Positions 27,248 through 36,057 of a DNA stretch of 64,000 nucleotides are shown in pieces. Source of the stretch: Methylotuvimicrobium sp018830325. GTDB taxonomy: Bacteria > Pseudomonadota > Gammaproteobacteria > Methylococcales > Methylomonadaceae. A program made the translations under genes and the position numbers. Within the stretch, counting starts at the first letter, position 1; each line of letters starts with the position of its first letter. The DNA is taken from the NCBI RefSeq assembly GCF_044788715.1, contig NZ_CP173170.1, positions 2,356,001-2,420,000 of the forward strand. The letters are read 5' to 3'. The notes under the pieces were generated by a model that saw nothing but the letters and a program-made list of their open reading frames with translations, made no database searches and was not told where the DNA came from.

Positions 27248-27577
27248 CAGCAATTCCCAATTTGAGAATAAAAAAGGGTGCGGAGTGTGCTTGGCGACGA
27301 TGTCGGTGGCAGGGGCAGATTTTTGCTCCTCGGCAATTGCTCCTGCATTGCCCTAATACACGCCATCCCGGCGTAATGCAAAATCTGCATTCACGCCATC
27401 CTTGGCGTTTAGCCGCTGCCAAGCCCCCATGGATGGGTTTACCCAGCACCTAAATTCCATAGTTCATTGGCTATGATTAGCTATCTAGGATAATTTAGGT
27501 GCTGGGTGAACGGCGTTCCTCGACAGACATACCCCGCACCCTGAACACGGAGAAATTTCTCAAACTGGGAATTGCTG
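27248..27577. repeat. R2 element carrying R1
   Basis: The 330-bp element runs from CAGCAATTCCCAATTTGAGA to CTCAAACTGGGAATTGCTG. Flanks GCACCCTGG (27239-27247) and GCACTCCGG (27578-27586) match at 7 of 9 positions, consistent with an old 9-bp target duplication. Relative to the 230-bp copy at 10346 it has an extra ACGCCATCC...TTCACGCCATCC tandem unit and the R1 insertion. Confidence 0.75.
27441..27507. repeat. R1 palindrome inside R2
   Basis: The 67-bp palindrome runs from ACCCAGCACCTAAATTCC to AATTTAGGTGCTGGGT. It interrupts the R2 sequence between GATGGGTTT and GAACGGCGTTCCTCG. The empty site in the R2 copy at 10501-10517 reads TGGGTTTACGGCGTTCC. Confidence 0.8.
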
Positions 27578-27765
27578 GCACTCCGGTGCCGAATGTTGAT
27601 CTACGGTATAGAATTCGGTAAATCCGAAGTTAATGCGTATTTGAAGAACCATCGGACAGAGACTAGAATTAATTGAATTAAGATCGAACGTATTTTTATT
27701 AAGACGTGAGTAGAACTAAATTTGCTTGAAAATAACGATTTTGTATTTATCATCGAGTAGTTGAA

Positions 27766-29235
27766 ATGGCTTTATCTCTTAAGATCAAAATGTACAAAGG
27801 CAAGCCTTTATCCGAACCTAAACTAGTGGCCTTTCCAAACGACGAAGGCACGATAGGCCGTTCCGATGATAATACGCTGGTTTTACCTGATCCTGATAAA
27901 TTTGTATCTCGACATCATGCATCGATCAAGTACGAAAACGGCACATATTATCTGACGGATTCAAGTCTTGCTGGCTTATTAATCGATAATGAAGCTAACC
28001 CGCTGCATAACGATTCGGCACCTCTTCATAACGGTACCCTTTTAAAAGTCGGCGAATATGAAATAGAAGCCATTATCACTGAAGACACTAGCCAGGATGA
28101 TTTTCCTTTTCCGGACATTTTTGCTGATTCGCCATCAAAACCGACAGAACCCGAAGAGTTGTTTTCAACGCAGATCGATACAGAAGCCAATCGACTGATG
28201 GGCGATAGCGGTTCACCCTTTCCACGTCATGAAGAATTAATCGACGCCAAAGAAAGCGAAACGCCCGAATTTGAAAGTCACTTGCAAGATCATGCTTCAC
28301 CGCTTTTCGACAGCTTTATCGCTCCTCAGGTAGAAGCGGCACCGAAACCTTTTGAGGAAATTCCTGAAAATTTGAGTTTCGAGGACCTTTTCGCCGACTC
28401 CGATTCGCCCTCAGGTAATGTAAAGATAAAGAGCGATTCAAGAGCATCGAGCACGGATATGCTTAACGAGGATTTCGATCCGAAACCGTCTCTAGCCGAG
28501 CCTGACCAATCGGCTTCAGAATCTTTTACATCGCCCGTCGCCCCTCCTGATAGTCCGCAAACTTCAAATATAAACAGCATTCTAGCCGAACCGTCCGATT
28601 CTTCCCCTGAAACGCCGCTAGATCAATCCGTACAGAGTATTTCCGACAACGGGCTATTCAATGCTTTTTTGCAAGGTGCCGGACTTGATCAAAACGAATG
28701 CGCAACTAAAAATCAATTGGAGGCGATGCAACGAGTTGGCAGAATGTTTCGGCAATTGGTTGCCGGCACCGTGTCGGTCTTACGAAGCCGAGCCGAATTC
28801 AAGAGTTTATTTCGCGTCAATGTGACCGTAATAAGAGCGGTCGACAATAATCCGTTGAAGTTCGCCGTTTCAACCGATGATGTTTTGAAGCAATTGATTC
28901 AAAACAAAGAAGGCGGTTTTCTCGAATCGGTCGAATCGATCGAGCAAGGCTTCAATGACATCATGAATCATCAGCTCGCCATGCAAGCAGGGATTCAAGC
29001 CTCATTGACCGACTTGTTGAAACGATTCGATCCGAAAACGATCGAAAAACAATTCGAGCAAGGCATCGTGTTACAAAAAAAAGCCAAGTGTTGGGACAGT
29101 TATCAGGACACTTATCGCATTGAGTCCGAAGAAGCCGTCGAGAATTTTTTCGGCGATGCCTTTGTAGAGGCTTATGAAGAACAAATGAAAGCCCTAACTG
29201 CAGCGCGGAACAAAAATGAAAAATTTGGACTATGA
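27766..29235 (+). CDS. tagH: T6SS FHA-domain protein (Fha/TagH)
   Basis: This phosphothreonine-binding scaffold belongs to the T6SS post-translational switch; in P. aeruginosa Fha1 is phosphorylated by PpkA and triggers assembly. The FHA domain covers about residues 5-100, with the binding residues G31-R32-S33 and S48-R49-H50-H51. A long acidic, Pro/Ser-rich linker (about 110-290) follows, then the C-terminal T6SS-FHA domain (about 295-485). The matching kinase is at 62691-64000 and the phosphatase at 36057. It opens the T6SS cluster, and a gap of 550 bp separates it from tssK. Confidence 0.92.
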   Translation: MALSLKIKMYKGKPLSEPKLVAFPNDEGTIGRSDDNTLVLPDPDKFVSRHHASIKYENGTYYLTDSSLAGLLIDNEANPLHNDSAPLHNGTLLKVGEYEIEAIITEDTSQDDFPFPDIFADSPSKPTEPEELFSTQIDTEANRLMGDSGSPFPRHEELIDAKESETPEFESHLQDHASPLFDSFIAPQVEAAPKPFEEIPENLSFEDLFADSDSPSGNVKIKSDSRASSTDMLNEDFDPKPSLAEPDQSASESFTSPVAPPDSPQTSNINSILAEPSDSSPETPLDQSVQSISDNGLFNAFLQGAGLDQNECATKNQLEAMQRVGRMFRQLVAGTVSVLRSRAEFKSLFRVNVTVIRAVDNNPLKFAVSTDDVLKQLIQNKEGGFLESVESIEQGFNDIMNHQLAMQAGIQASLTDLLKRFDPKTIEKQFEQGIVLQKKAKCWDSYQDTYRIESEEAVENFFGDAFVEAYEEQMKALTAARNKNEKFGL

Positions 29236-29266
29236 TGATTGGAGGTTTGAGAAAGCCGTTCTTCAA

Positions 29267-29409
29267 CAGCAACTCCCAATTTGAGGGTAAAAAGGGTATG
29301 GAGCATTGCTTGGCAAGGGTGTCGGCGGCCGGGAGGGGTTCAAGGCGTTCCTCGACAGGCATGCTCCACACCCTAAACTGCGAGAACATATTCAAACTGG
29401 GAATTGCTG
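29267..29409. repeat. Short R2 element
   Basis: The 143-bp copy runs from CAGCAACTCCCAATTTGAGG to TTCAAACTGGGAATTGCTG. It is flanked by CGTTCTTCAA (29257-29266) and CGTTATTCAA (29410-29419), a 9-of-10 target duplication. The centre is deleted relative to the 230-bp form. Confidence 0.75.
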
Positions 29410-29446
29410 CGTTATTCAATATAGTTGAACAATGATTGAGTACTTA

Positions 29447-29722
29447 GGATTTGGTCGTAAATAACTTCCCTATTTTACGGAGGGTTCGGTTGCTCGATTG
29501 GCAGGTGTCGGCGGCAGGACAGATTTTTGCTCCTCGGCAATTGCTCCTGCATTGCCCTAATACACGCCATCCATGGCGTAATGCAAAATCTGCATTCATG
29601 CCATCCATGGCATCAGTCGCCGCCGTCAAGCCTACAAGGACGTATTTACGGCGTCCTGCCAAGCGAGTTACCGTACCCTCAACAAAGCTCATAGTTTCAG
29701 GATGTTATTTATCACGAAATCC
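29447..29722. repeat. R3 MITE-like element, copy 2
   Basis: The 276-bp element has inverted ends GGATTTGGTCGTAAATAAC and GTTATTTATCACGAAATCC. TTA is on both sides (29444-29446 and 29723-29725). The interior includes the TTTTTGCTCCTCGGCAATTG segment shared with R2. It is non-coding. Together with the R2 copy it fills the gap 29236-29786 between fha and tssK, where tssJ would be expected. Confidence 0.7.
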
Positions 29723-29786
29723 TTAATGGTATTAAACCAAGGTTAGCTCGAAAATTCATATCACAGGATAAAAGGTTACAAGAATA

Positions 29787-31124
29787 ATGGCGGAAAATAA
29801 CAGGACGGTTTGGTCGGAAGGCATGTTTTTGCGGCCCCAACATTTTCAACAACACGACCGGTATATCGAAACCCTCGTCAAGGAACGGTGCGGCAACCTT
29901 ACGCCTTATGATTGGGGAGTCAAAAAAATTGCTATAGACCAGCGGCAGCTTGCCATGGGCAAATTTGCATTGGCCGAATGTAGCGGGATCTTTCCGGACG
30001 GAACGCCGTTTAATTTACCCGAAGACGACGACTTGCCTTTACCGGTCGATATTCCAAGCGACGTGCAGAATAATATCGTTTATCTATCGCTACCGGTCCG
30101 CCAACCGGGTACGATTGAAATCGATACCGACGAGAACCGTCATAATCTGGCGCGCTATCATGCTTTCGAAAGCGAAGTTCGCGACCATAATACCGGATCG
30201 AATGCGACCTCTGCGATCTTGGTCGGCAAACTTCATACTAGACTGTTATTGGAGCGACAAGAGCTTTTCGGTCATGTTTGTATCGGGGTGGCAAGAGTCA
30301 TCGAATCGAGGGCCGATAAAAACGTGATTCTCGACCAGGGTTTTATTCCACCTTCGCTCGATTGCAATGCTATACCTGTCTTGAGCGGGTTTATCAAAGA
30401 ATTATTTGGCTTATTGCATACGCGCGGAGAAGCTCTCGGCGGGCGGGCTTCCGAAGCGGGCAGGGGAGGTGTTGCCGAAATTTCCGATTACATGCTGTTG
30501 CAAATGGTCAATCGTGTCGAGCCGCTATTCGAACATTTGCAATCCATTCCCGCATTGCATCCGGAAAATTTTTACCGAATTGCGGTGCAATTGGCCGGCG
30601 AGTTATCGACATTTTGCAGGCCCAATAAAAGACCGGTGAGTTTTCCGGTTTATAAGCACGACGATTTACAAACGACCTTTATGCATGTCATGGAGGAATT
30701 GCGCCAATTATTGAGCGCGGTATTGGAGCAAAATGCGATTCCGATTCCGTTGACTGCTCCGAAGTACGGCATTCGCGGCGCGAAAGTACCGGATCCGAAT
30801 TTGCTCAAGGATGCGGTGTTCGTACTAGCCGCCAATGCGCAAGTGTCTAAGGAACAATTGCGCAGCAGTTTTCCGACGCAGGTCAAAATCGGTCCGGTCG
30901 AACAGATTCAGCAATTGGTTCGTTCGGCCTTACCCGGTATTTCGATTCATGCGCTGCCGGTCGCGCCACGGCAAATTCCTTATCATGCAGGTTTCGCTTA
31001 TTTCGAGCTCAACAAACAAAGCGAGCTATGGAAGCAAATGGCTCAGTCGGGCGGTTTTGCGATTCATATCGCCGGTGAGTTTCCAGGGCTTGAACTTGAA
31101 TTTTGGGCAATCAAAAACGGGTAA
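29787..31124 (+). CDS. tssK: T6SS baseplate subunit TssK
   Basis: TssK links the baseplate wedge to the TssJLM membrane complex. The 445-residue protein begins with the family hallmark VWSEGMFLRPQHFQQHDRY and is full length. It is followed by tssL, whose GTG start lies 5 nt after the TssK stop. An ATG start with AAAGG about 11 nt upstream is accepted. Confidence 0.96.
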   Translation: MAENNRTVWSEGMFLRPQHFQQHDRYIETLVKERCGNLTPYDWGVKKIAIDQRQLAMGKFALAECSGIFPDGTPFNLPEDDDLPLPVDIPSDVQNNIVYLSLPVRQPGTIEIDTDENRHNLARYHAFESEVRDHNTGSNATSAILVGKLHTRLLLERQELFGHVCIGVARVIESRADKNVILDQGFIPPSLDCNAIPVLSGFIKELFGLLHTRGEALGGRASEAGRGGVAEISDYMLLQMVNRVEPLFEHLQSIPALHPENFYRIAVQLAGELSTFCRPNKRPVSFPVYKHDDLQTTFMHVMEELRQLLSAVLEQNAIPIPLTAPKYGIRGAKVPDPNLLKDAVFVLAANAQVSKEQLRSSFPTQVKIGPVEQIQQLVRSALPGISIHALPVAPRQIPYHAGFAYFELNKQSELWKQMAQSGGFAIHIAGEFPGLELEFWAIKNG

Positions 31125-31129
31125 CGACA

Positions 31130-32491
31130 GTGAATCAAGACGACCCATTCGGTAATTACATCGATGACGACAAAACCATCCTCAGGCCTACGCCGGGCGG
31201 AAGAAAGCCCAAGCCTCAGGAACCGATGCCGGCGCATGTGCCCGATAATACGCCAATGCCTCTTGAAGGCCTACACGAACGAATCGTCTATTCGAAAGAT
31301 AACCCGTTGACCGCCTGCGCGTTGTCATTGTTGTCTTTAGTCGCGCAATTACGCAATACCGCATCGCATCCGGACATTGCCGGTCTGAGAGATAATGTGA
31401 TCAACGAAGTCAAGCGATTCGAAGCAAAAGCGCTAGGACGTGGCATCCCGCCCGATCAAGTACAGGCCGCGCGTTATTGTCTTTGTACCTTACTCGACGA
31501 AACGGTGCTAAATACGCCTTGGGGCTGTAACAGTATATGGAGCACGCACAGTCTGTTGATTACTTTTCATAAGGAAGCTTGGGGCGGAGAAAAGTTTTTC
31601 CAAATTTTGAAAAACATTATGCAGCAGCCCGGCACGCATCTGCATTTGTTGGAATTATTGTATTTTTGCCTTTGTCTCGGCTTCGAAGGGAAATACCGCA
31701 TTCAGGAACACGGCATGACCCGGCTTGAAGAAGTTCGGGAAAATCTATATCAAATCATACAGCGGCAGCGCGGCGATATTGAAAAGGAACTGTCGATACA
31801 ATGGCAGGGCATCAAAGACAAACGTAATGTGTTGACCCGCTTGGTGCCGCTATGGGTCATCGGCGCGGTGGTCGGTATGGTTCTAATGCTGGCCTATCTC
31901 GGCTATCTCTATTTAATCAATGCCGCGTCCAATCCATTGCTGGCAAAACTTTATGCGATCAAGGACGGTCTTGAGCCGCTACAAGTCGCAGTCGCCGAAC
32001 CGTTGCCCGAAACGCCTAAACCGCCCGATGCGCCCCCTGCTTATTCATTGTATGACGATATCAGCGGTTTTCTTGCGCCGGAAATTGCGCGCGGCGAGGT
32101 CGTGTTGGATCGCAAGAACGACAAAATCGTGTTACGCATCATGGGCAAGGGGTTCTTTGCTTCCGGTAGGGACTCGGTAACCGCGAAATATTATCCTTTA
32201 ATGAATAGAATCGGCGAAGCGCTCACCAACGTCACCGGCAGTATTCTAGTTGTCGGTCATACCGACAGCGATCCGATTTTTTCGGCGAGATTTCCATCCA
32301 ATTGGGATTTATCGAGAGCCCGCGCACAGTCTGTTGCCGATATGCTCAGCAGCAAGCCGGGAGTCACTGCGACCATTACATCCGAAGGGCGAGCCGAAAC
32401 GCAGCCGCTGGTGCCGAATGACAGCGCCGAACATAAAGCGATGAACCGCCGTGTCGAAATCATTTTTTCAGGATTAAAAGGACAAACGTGA
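31130..32491 (+). CDS. tssL: T6SS membrane protein TssL with C-terminal OmpA domain
   Basis: The N-terminal DotU/ImpK cytoplasmic domain (about 60-235) binds TssK and TssM. A single membrane helix (about 240-262, WVIGAVVGMVLMLAYLGYLYLI) follows. The C-terminal OmpA-like peptidoglycan-binding domain (about 330-450) contains VVGHTDSDP and NWDLSRARAQSVADML. The OmpA part makes this the extended TssL type that anchors the complex in the cell wall. I choose GTG 31130 (453 aa); an upstream TTG at 31103 would overlap tssK. Confidence 0.95.
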   Translation: MNQDDPFGNYIDDDKTILRPTPGGRKPKPQEPMPAHVPDNTPMPLEGLHERIVYSKDNPLTACALSLLSLVAQLRNTASHPDIAGLRDNVINEVKRFEAKALGRGIPPDQVQAARYCLCTLLDETVLNTPWGCNSIWSTHSLLITFHKEAWGGEKFFQILKNIMQQPGTHLHLLELLYFCLCLGFEGKYRIQEHGMTRLEEVRENLYQIIQRQRGDIEKELSIQWQGIKDKRNVLTRLVPLWVIGAVVGMVLMLAYLGYLYLINAASNPLLAKLYAIKDGLEPLQVAVAEPLPETPKPPDAPPAYSLYDDISGFLAPEIARGEVVLDRKNDKIVLRIMGKGFFASGRDSVTAKYYPLMNRIGEALTNVTGSILVVGHTDSDPIFSARFPSNWDLSRARAQSVADMLSSKPGVTATITSEGRAETQPLVPNDSAEHKAMNRRVEIIFSGLKGQT

Positions 32492-35400
32492 AAAAAATCA
32501 TCGGTTTCTTCAAAAATAAATGGGTCATTCAACTGATCGGCATTATTGCCGTCAGCCTGTTGATTTGGTATTTCGGTCCACTCATCGCGGTAGCAGGCCG
32601 TGCCCCCCTTGAATCCGAAGTTTCCAGGCTAATTACGATTTTAGTGATCGTCTTGCTATGGGGATTGAATAATCTTCGTATTCAGGTCAAAGCCAATCGC
32701 GCCAATACGAAAATGGTCAATGAACTGGTCGGGGGCGAGGGAGCGCAAGGAACGACCGGGCCTAGTCAAGTCGAGCAAGACAGCGAAGAGGAAATCGGCG
32801 AACTCGGCAAGCATTTCGACGATGCGCTACGCACGCTAAAACAAATCAAAACCCAGTCGGGCCAAGGTCGTCAGTATCTCTATGAATTACCTTGGTATAT
32901 CATCATCGGGCCGCCGGGTTCCGGAAAAACCACCGCATTGATCAACTCGGGACTGGAGTTTCCGCTGGCCGACAAATTCGGAAAAAACGCGGTCAAAGGC
33001 GTCGGCGGGACCCGCAATTGCGATTGGTGGTTCACCGATCAAGCGGTGCTGTTGGATACCGCCGGGCGCTATACGACGCAAGACAGCCATGAAGCGGTCG
33101 ATAAGGCGGCATGGCTCGGTTTTTTGAATTTGCTGAAAAAACATCGTCCGCGCCGACCGGTCAACGGCGTGCTGATCACGATGAGCCTGTCCGATTTGAT
33201 CAAGCAGACTGAGGAAGAGCGAATTCAACATGCACAAGCAATTCGGCAGCGTATTCAGGAGCTGCACGAACATTTCGGCATTCGCTTTCCGATCTATATG
33301 CTGTTTACCAAATGCGATCTGGTTGCAGGTTTCAACGACTTCTTTGCCGATCTAGGCAAAGAAGAAAGAGCCCAAGTTTGGGGTGTTACTTTTCCTGAAG
33401 AAGATCAAGATCACCCTATCGATGCTGTTGGTCGGGTCGGCGATGACTTTGATGGACTGTTGGATCGTTTGAATGCGCGTTTGCCCAAAAGGCTTCAAGA
33501 AGAGCGCGATTTGCAGCGCCGTCATTCGATTTTCGGTTTTCCTCAACGCATGGCCTTGCTGAAAGAGAGTTTGTTGGAATTTCTCAAAGAGTGTTACGGC
33601 GCGAACCGATATCAACAAGCCCCTTATCTTAGAGGCGTTTATTTTACCAGCGGAACGCAAGAAGGCACGCCGATCGACCGTCTGATGGGGATTTTGGCGA
33701 GCACTTTCAAACTTGATCGTTTTTCGGTGCCGATGTTTAGCGGCAAGGGAAAGAGTTTTTTCATTACCCGTTTGCTGAAGGAGGTCATTTTCGACGAAGC
33801 CCTGATCGTCGGTTTGAACAAGCGCGTAGAGCGTCGTTATGCCTTGTTGCGTCAGATTGCATACGGTTCGGCGCTGGCTGTGACATTGTTGATGGCGGCC
33901 TTATGGACTTTCAGTTTTACTCGAAATCAATCGGCGTTGAACGAGTTAGGCGAAAAGATTCAGCAATACGAACAAACTGCTGCGAATTATCCGAACCGAT
34001 CGGATTTTGCCGACTTATTGAAACGCATGAATGCGATGCAAGACATTCAACAAGTGTATGGCGACGAAAAACCCTTGTCGATGCGTTTCGGCTTGTTTCA
34101 AGGCAACAAAGTGCAACCGGTCATTAACGATACCTATGACCAAGTTTTATTGAAGCAATTTTTACCATTGATCAAGACAAGGCTAGAACAACGTATCCGA
34201 GGCGAAGAGGCGAATAACCCCGAAATTCTCTATGAACTCTTAAAAGTCTATTTGATGTTCGGCGAGCCCAAACGGCTCGAGCCCGGGTTGGTGCGGCCTT
34301 GGGTTGCTATCGATTGGAAAAAAAATTATGCCGACGATGTTCAAGTCGGCTTGCTCGGTCATCTCGATAATTTGCTCGAGCTAAAAATAGAGCCCCAGCC
34401 GCTCGACCAACGTTTAGTCGCCGCAACGCGGCAAGTGTTAAACCGCATTCCTGTTGCGCAGCAAGTCTATATGCGCATCAAGAGCGAGGCGATGCAGGAT
34501 GGCAGCCGCGATCTCCATTTGTCGGATGCGCTAGGGCCGAATGCGTCTCGGGTTTTTACGGTCGCGTCCGGAAAACTCGAACAGCAAACCATCCCTTATT
34601 TGTTCACGCACGACGGTTTTTATCAAGTATTTCTAAAACAAAACCAAGCTTTGGCGAAAGAGACGGTCGAGGATAATTGGGTGTTGGGCGATGTCGGTAG
34701 AGCCCGCGCGCCCGATCCCGAACGCTTGCAGCAAGACGTTCAGACCTATTACGACAAGGATTTCATCCAGTATTGGAGCAATATGCTGGGCAATCTAAAA
34801 ATCCGAAGCGTCGGCAATATTCAACAGTCGATCGAATTACTCGAATTCGCTTCAGCGCCCAACTCGCCGATTCGGCTTTTATTGGAGACCATCGACAAGG
34901 AAACTTCCTTGACACGTAAACCTCCGAGTCCTTTGGATGCTTTGGCGGCAGTCAAGGAAGACGCGGAAAAGACGGTCGATTCTCGAACGCAAAAACTGTT
35001 GCAAGCCGCACAAGCCGAAGGTGTCGTGCAAGCGCCGACCGATCCGCCGGGCACCGTCGTCGAGCGCCATTTTCAACCGCTAGCCTCATTAGTCAGAAGC
35101 GTTGGCGGCGCCGGTGCGCCATTCGACCAGACCATCAATCTGCTTGGTCAGTTGTACGGCTTCATGATCGATTTGGGCAGTACTTCAGATAGCGGCGGTG
35201 CGGCGATAAGGATCGCCGCACAGCGTAGCGAAGGGGGCGGCGGAGGCGATGTCATGTCGCGCATGAAAATGGAATCGGCGCGTTTGCCCGAACCGTTAAA
35301 AAGCATGACCGAGAAGCTTTCCAGCGGCAATTTGAATCTGATCATGGGGTCGAGCAAGGCGCAGCTCAATAAGCTTTGGCAGAGCGAGGTGATGCCGCTC

Positions 35401-36057
35401 TATAAATCGGGGCTCGAAGGACGTTATCCATTGTCCAGTCGTGCCAGTCGAGAGATTACATTACAAGATTTTAGCCGGTTTTTTGCACCGAACGGTATCC
35501 TGGATCAGTTTTTCAATGCCAATCTCAAACCCTTTGTCGATACCAGCGGCCGAACCTGGCGATTGATCACTCAAAATAATCAATCGATCGGTATTTCGCG
35601 ATCGGTGCTGATGCAGTTTCAGTACGCGGCAAAAATCCGTGAAGTATTTTTTCAAGGAGGCAGTCAATTACCCTCGGTTCGATTCAATCTTAGACCGGTA
35701 TCGCTTGATGCCAAAGCTTCACGGTTTTGGCTGAATTTAGAAGGTCAGCAATTGGATTACCGGCATGGTCCGGCGCGAAGTACTCAACTGCAGTGGCCTG
35801 GAACGGACGGAAGCGGTTCTGTGCGTTACGGTTTCGATACCTTAGACGGCCGTCAAGTCAGCCGTTCCGAGGAGGGCGCTTGGGCATGGTTTAAGCTGCT
35901 TGATAAAGCCCGAATTCAAATTACCGCGCAAGACAGGTTCATGCTGACATTTGCAATCGACAACTTGGAAGCGCGTTATGAATTGAGCGCGACCAGCGTC
36001 GATAATCCTTTTGCGCTCAAAGAACTGCAAAATTTTCAATTTCCAACGAGCTTGTAA
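32488..36057 (+). CDS. tssM: T6SS membrane core protein TssM (IcmF)
   Basis: TssM is the inner-membrane backbone of the T6SS trans-envelope complex. The 1189-residue protein has two N-terminal helices (about 12-36 and 46-62). A cytoplasmic NTPase-like domain carries an intact Walker A GPPGSGKT at 141-148 and a DTAGRY motif. A third helix (about 455-475) and a long periplasmic part follow. The GTG start overlaps the tssL stop. The periplasmic C-terminus normally docks TssJ, which is not found in this cluster. Confidence 0.96.
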   Translation: MKKIIGFFKNKWVIQLIGIIAVSLLIWYFGPLIAVAGRAPLESEVSRLITILVIVLLWGLNNLRIQVKANRANTKMVNELVGGEGAQGTTGPSQVEQDSEEEIGELGKHFDDALRTLKQIKTQSGQGRQYLYELPWYIIIGPPGSGKTTALINSGLEFPLADKFGKNAVKGVGGTRNCDWWFTDQAVLLDTAGRYTTQDSHEAVDKAAWLGFLNLLKKHRPRRPVNGVLITMSLSDLIKQTEEERIQHAQAIRQRIQELHEHFGIRFPIYMLFTKCDLVAGFNDFFADLGKEERAQVWGVTFPEEDQDHPIDAVGRVGDDFDGLLDRLNARLPKRLQEERDLQRRHSIFGFPQRMALLKESLLEFLKECYGANRYQQAPYLRGVYFTSGTQEGTPIDRLMGILASTFKLDRFSVPMFSGKGKSFFITRLLKEVIFDEALIVGLNKRVERRYALLRQIAYGSALAVTLLMAALWTFSFTRNQSALNELGEKIQQYEQTAANYPNRSDFADLLKRMNAMQDIQQVYGDEKPLSMRFGLFQGNKVQPVINDTYDQVLLKQFLPLIKTRLEQRIRGEEANNPEILYELLKVYLMFGEPKRLEPGLVRPWVAIDWKKNYADDVQVGLLGHLDNLLELKIEPQPLDQRLVAATRQVLNRIPVAQQVYMRIKSEAMQDGSRDLHLSDALGPNASRVFTVASGKLEQQTIPYLFTHDGFYQVFLKQNQALAKETVEDNWVLGDVGRARAPDPERLQQDVQTYYDKDFIQYWSNMLGNLKIRSVGNIQQSIELLEFASAPNSPIRLLLETIDKETSLTRKPPSPLDALAAVKEDAEKTVDSRTQKLLQAAQAEGVVQAPTDPPGTVVERHFQPLASLVRSVGGAGAPFDQTINLLGQLYGFMIDLGSTSDSGGAAIRIAAQRSEGGGGGDVMSRMKMESARLPEPLKSMTEKLSSGNLNLIMGSSKAQLNKLWQSEVMPLYKSGLEGRYPLSSRASREITLQDFSRFFAPNGILDQFFNANLKPFVDTSGRTWRLITQNNQSIGISRSVLMQFQYAAKIREVFFQGGSQLPSVRFNLRPVSLDAKASRFWLNLEGQQLDYRHGPARSTQLQWPGTDGSGSVRYGFDTLDGRQVSRSEEGAWAWFKLLDKARIQITAQDRFMLTFAIDNLEARYELSATSVDNPFALKELQNFQFPTSL

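Larger units (their letters stand above)
27112..27606 (+). repeat. R4 element interrupted by R2
   Basis: The R4 left part (27112-27247) ends in GAGCACCCTGG. The R4 right end resumes at 27578 with GCACTCCGGTGCCGAATGTT and GATCTACGG. The uninterrupted R4 at 21150-21341 reads GGGCACCCCGGTGCCGAA at the same point. R2 with nested R1 occupies the break. Confidence 0.7.

Noticed and set aside
27072..27453. Open frames of 79-125 codons after the glutamate dehydrogenase gene
   Set aside because: They lie across nested R4/R2/R1 repeats and repeat the same translated fragments seen at other repeat copies.
10346..29725. Dispersed repeats considered as a CRISPR array
   Set aside because: Copies are far apart, variable in length, and are palindromic or inverted-ended. 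There are no regular spacers and no cas genes.
29451..29726. 91-codon open frame between FHA and TssK, considered as a TssJ candidate
   Set aside because: It lies within R3, has no lipobox or signal peptide and resembles no TssJ sequence.
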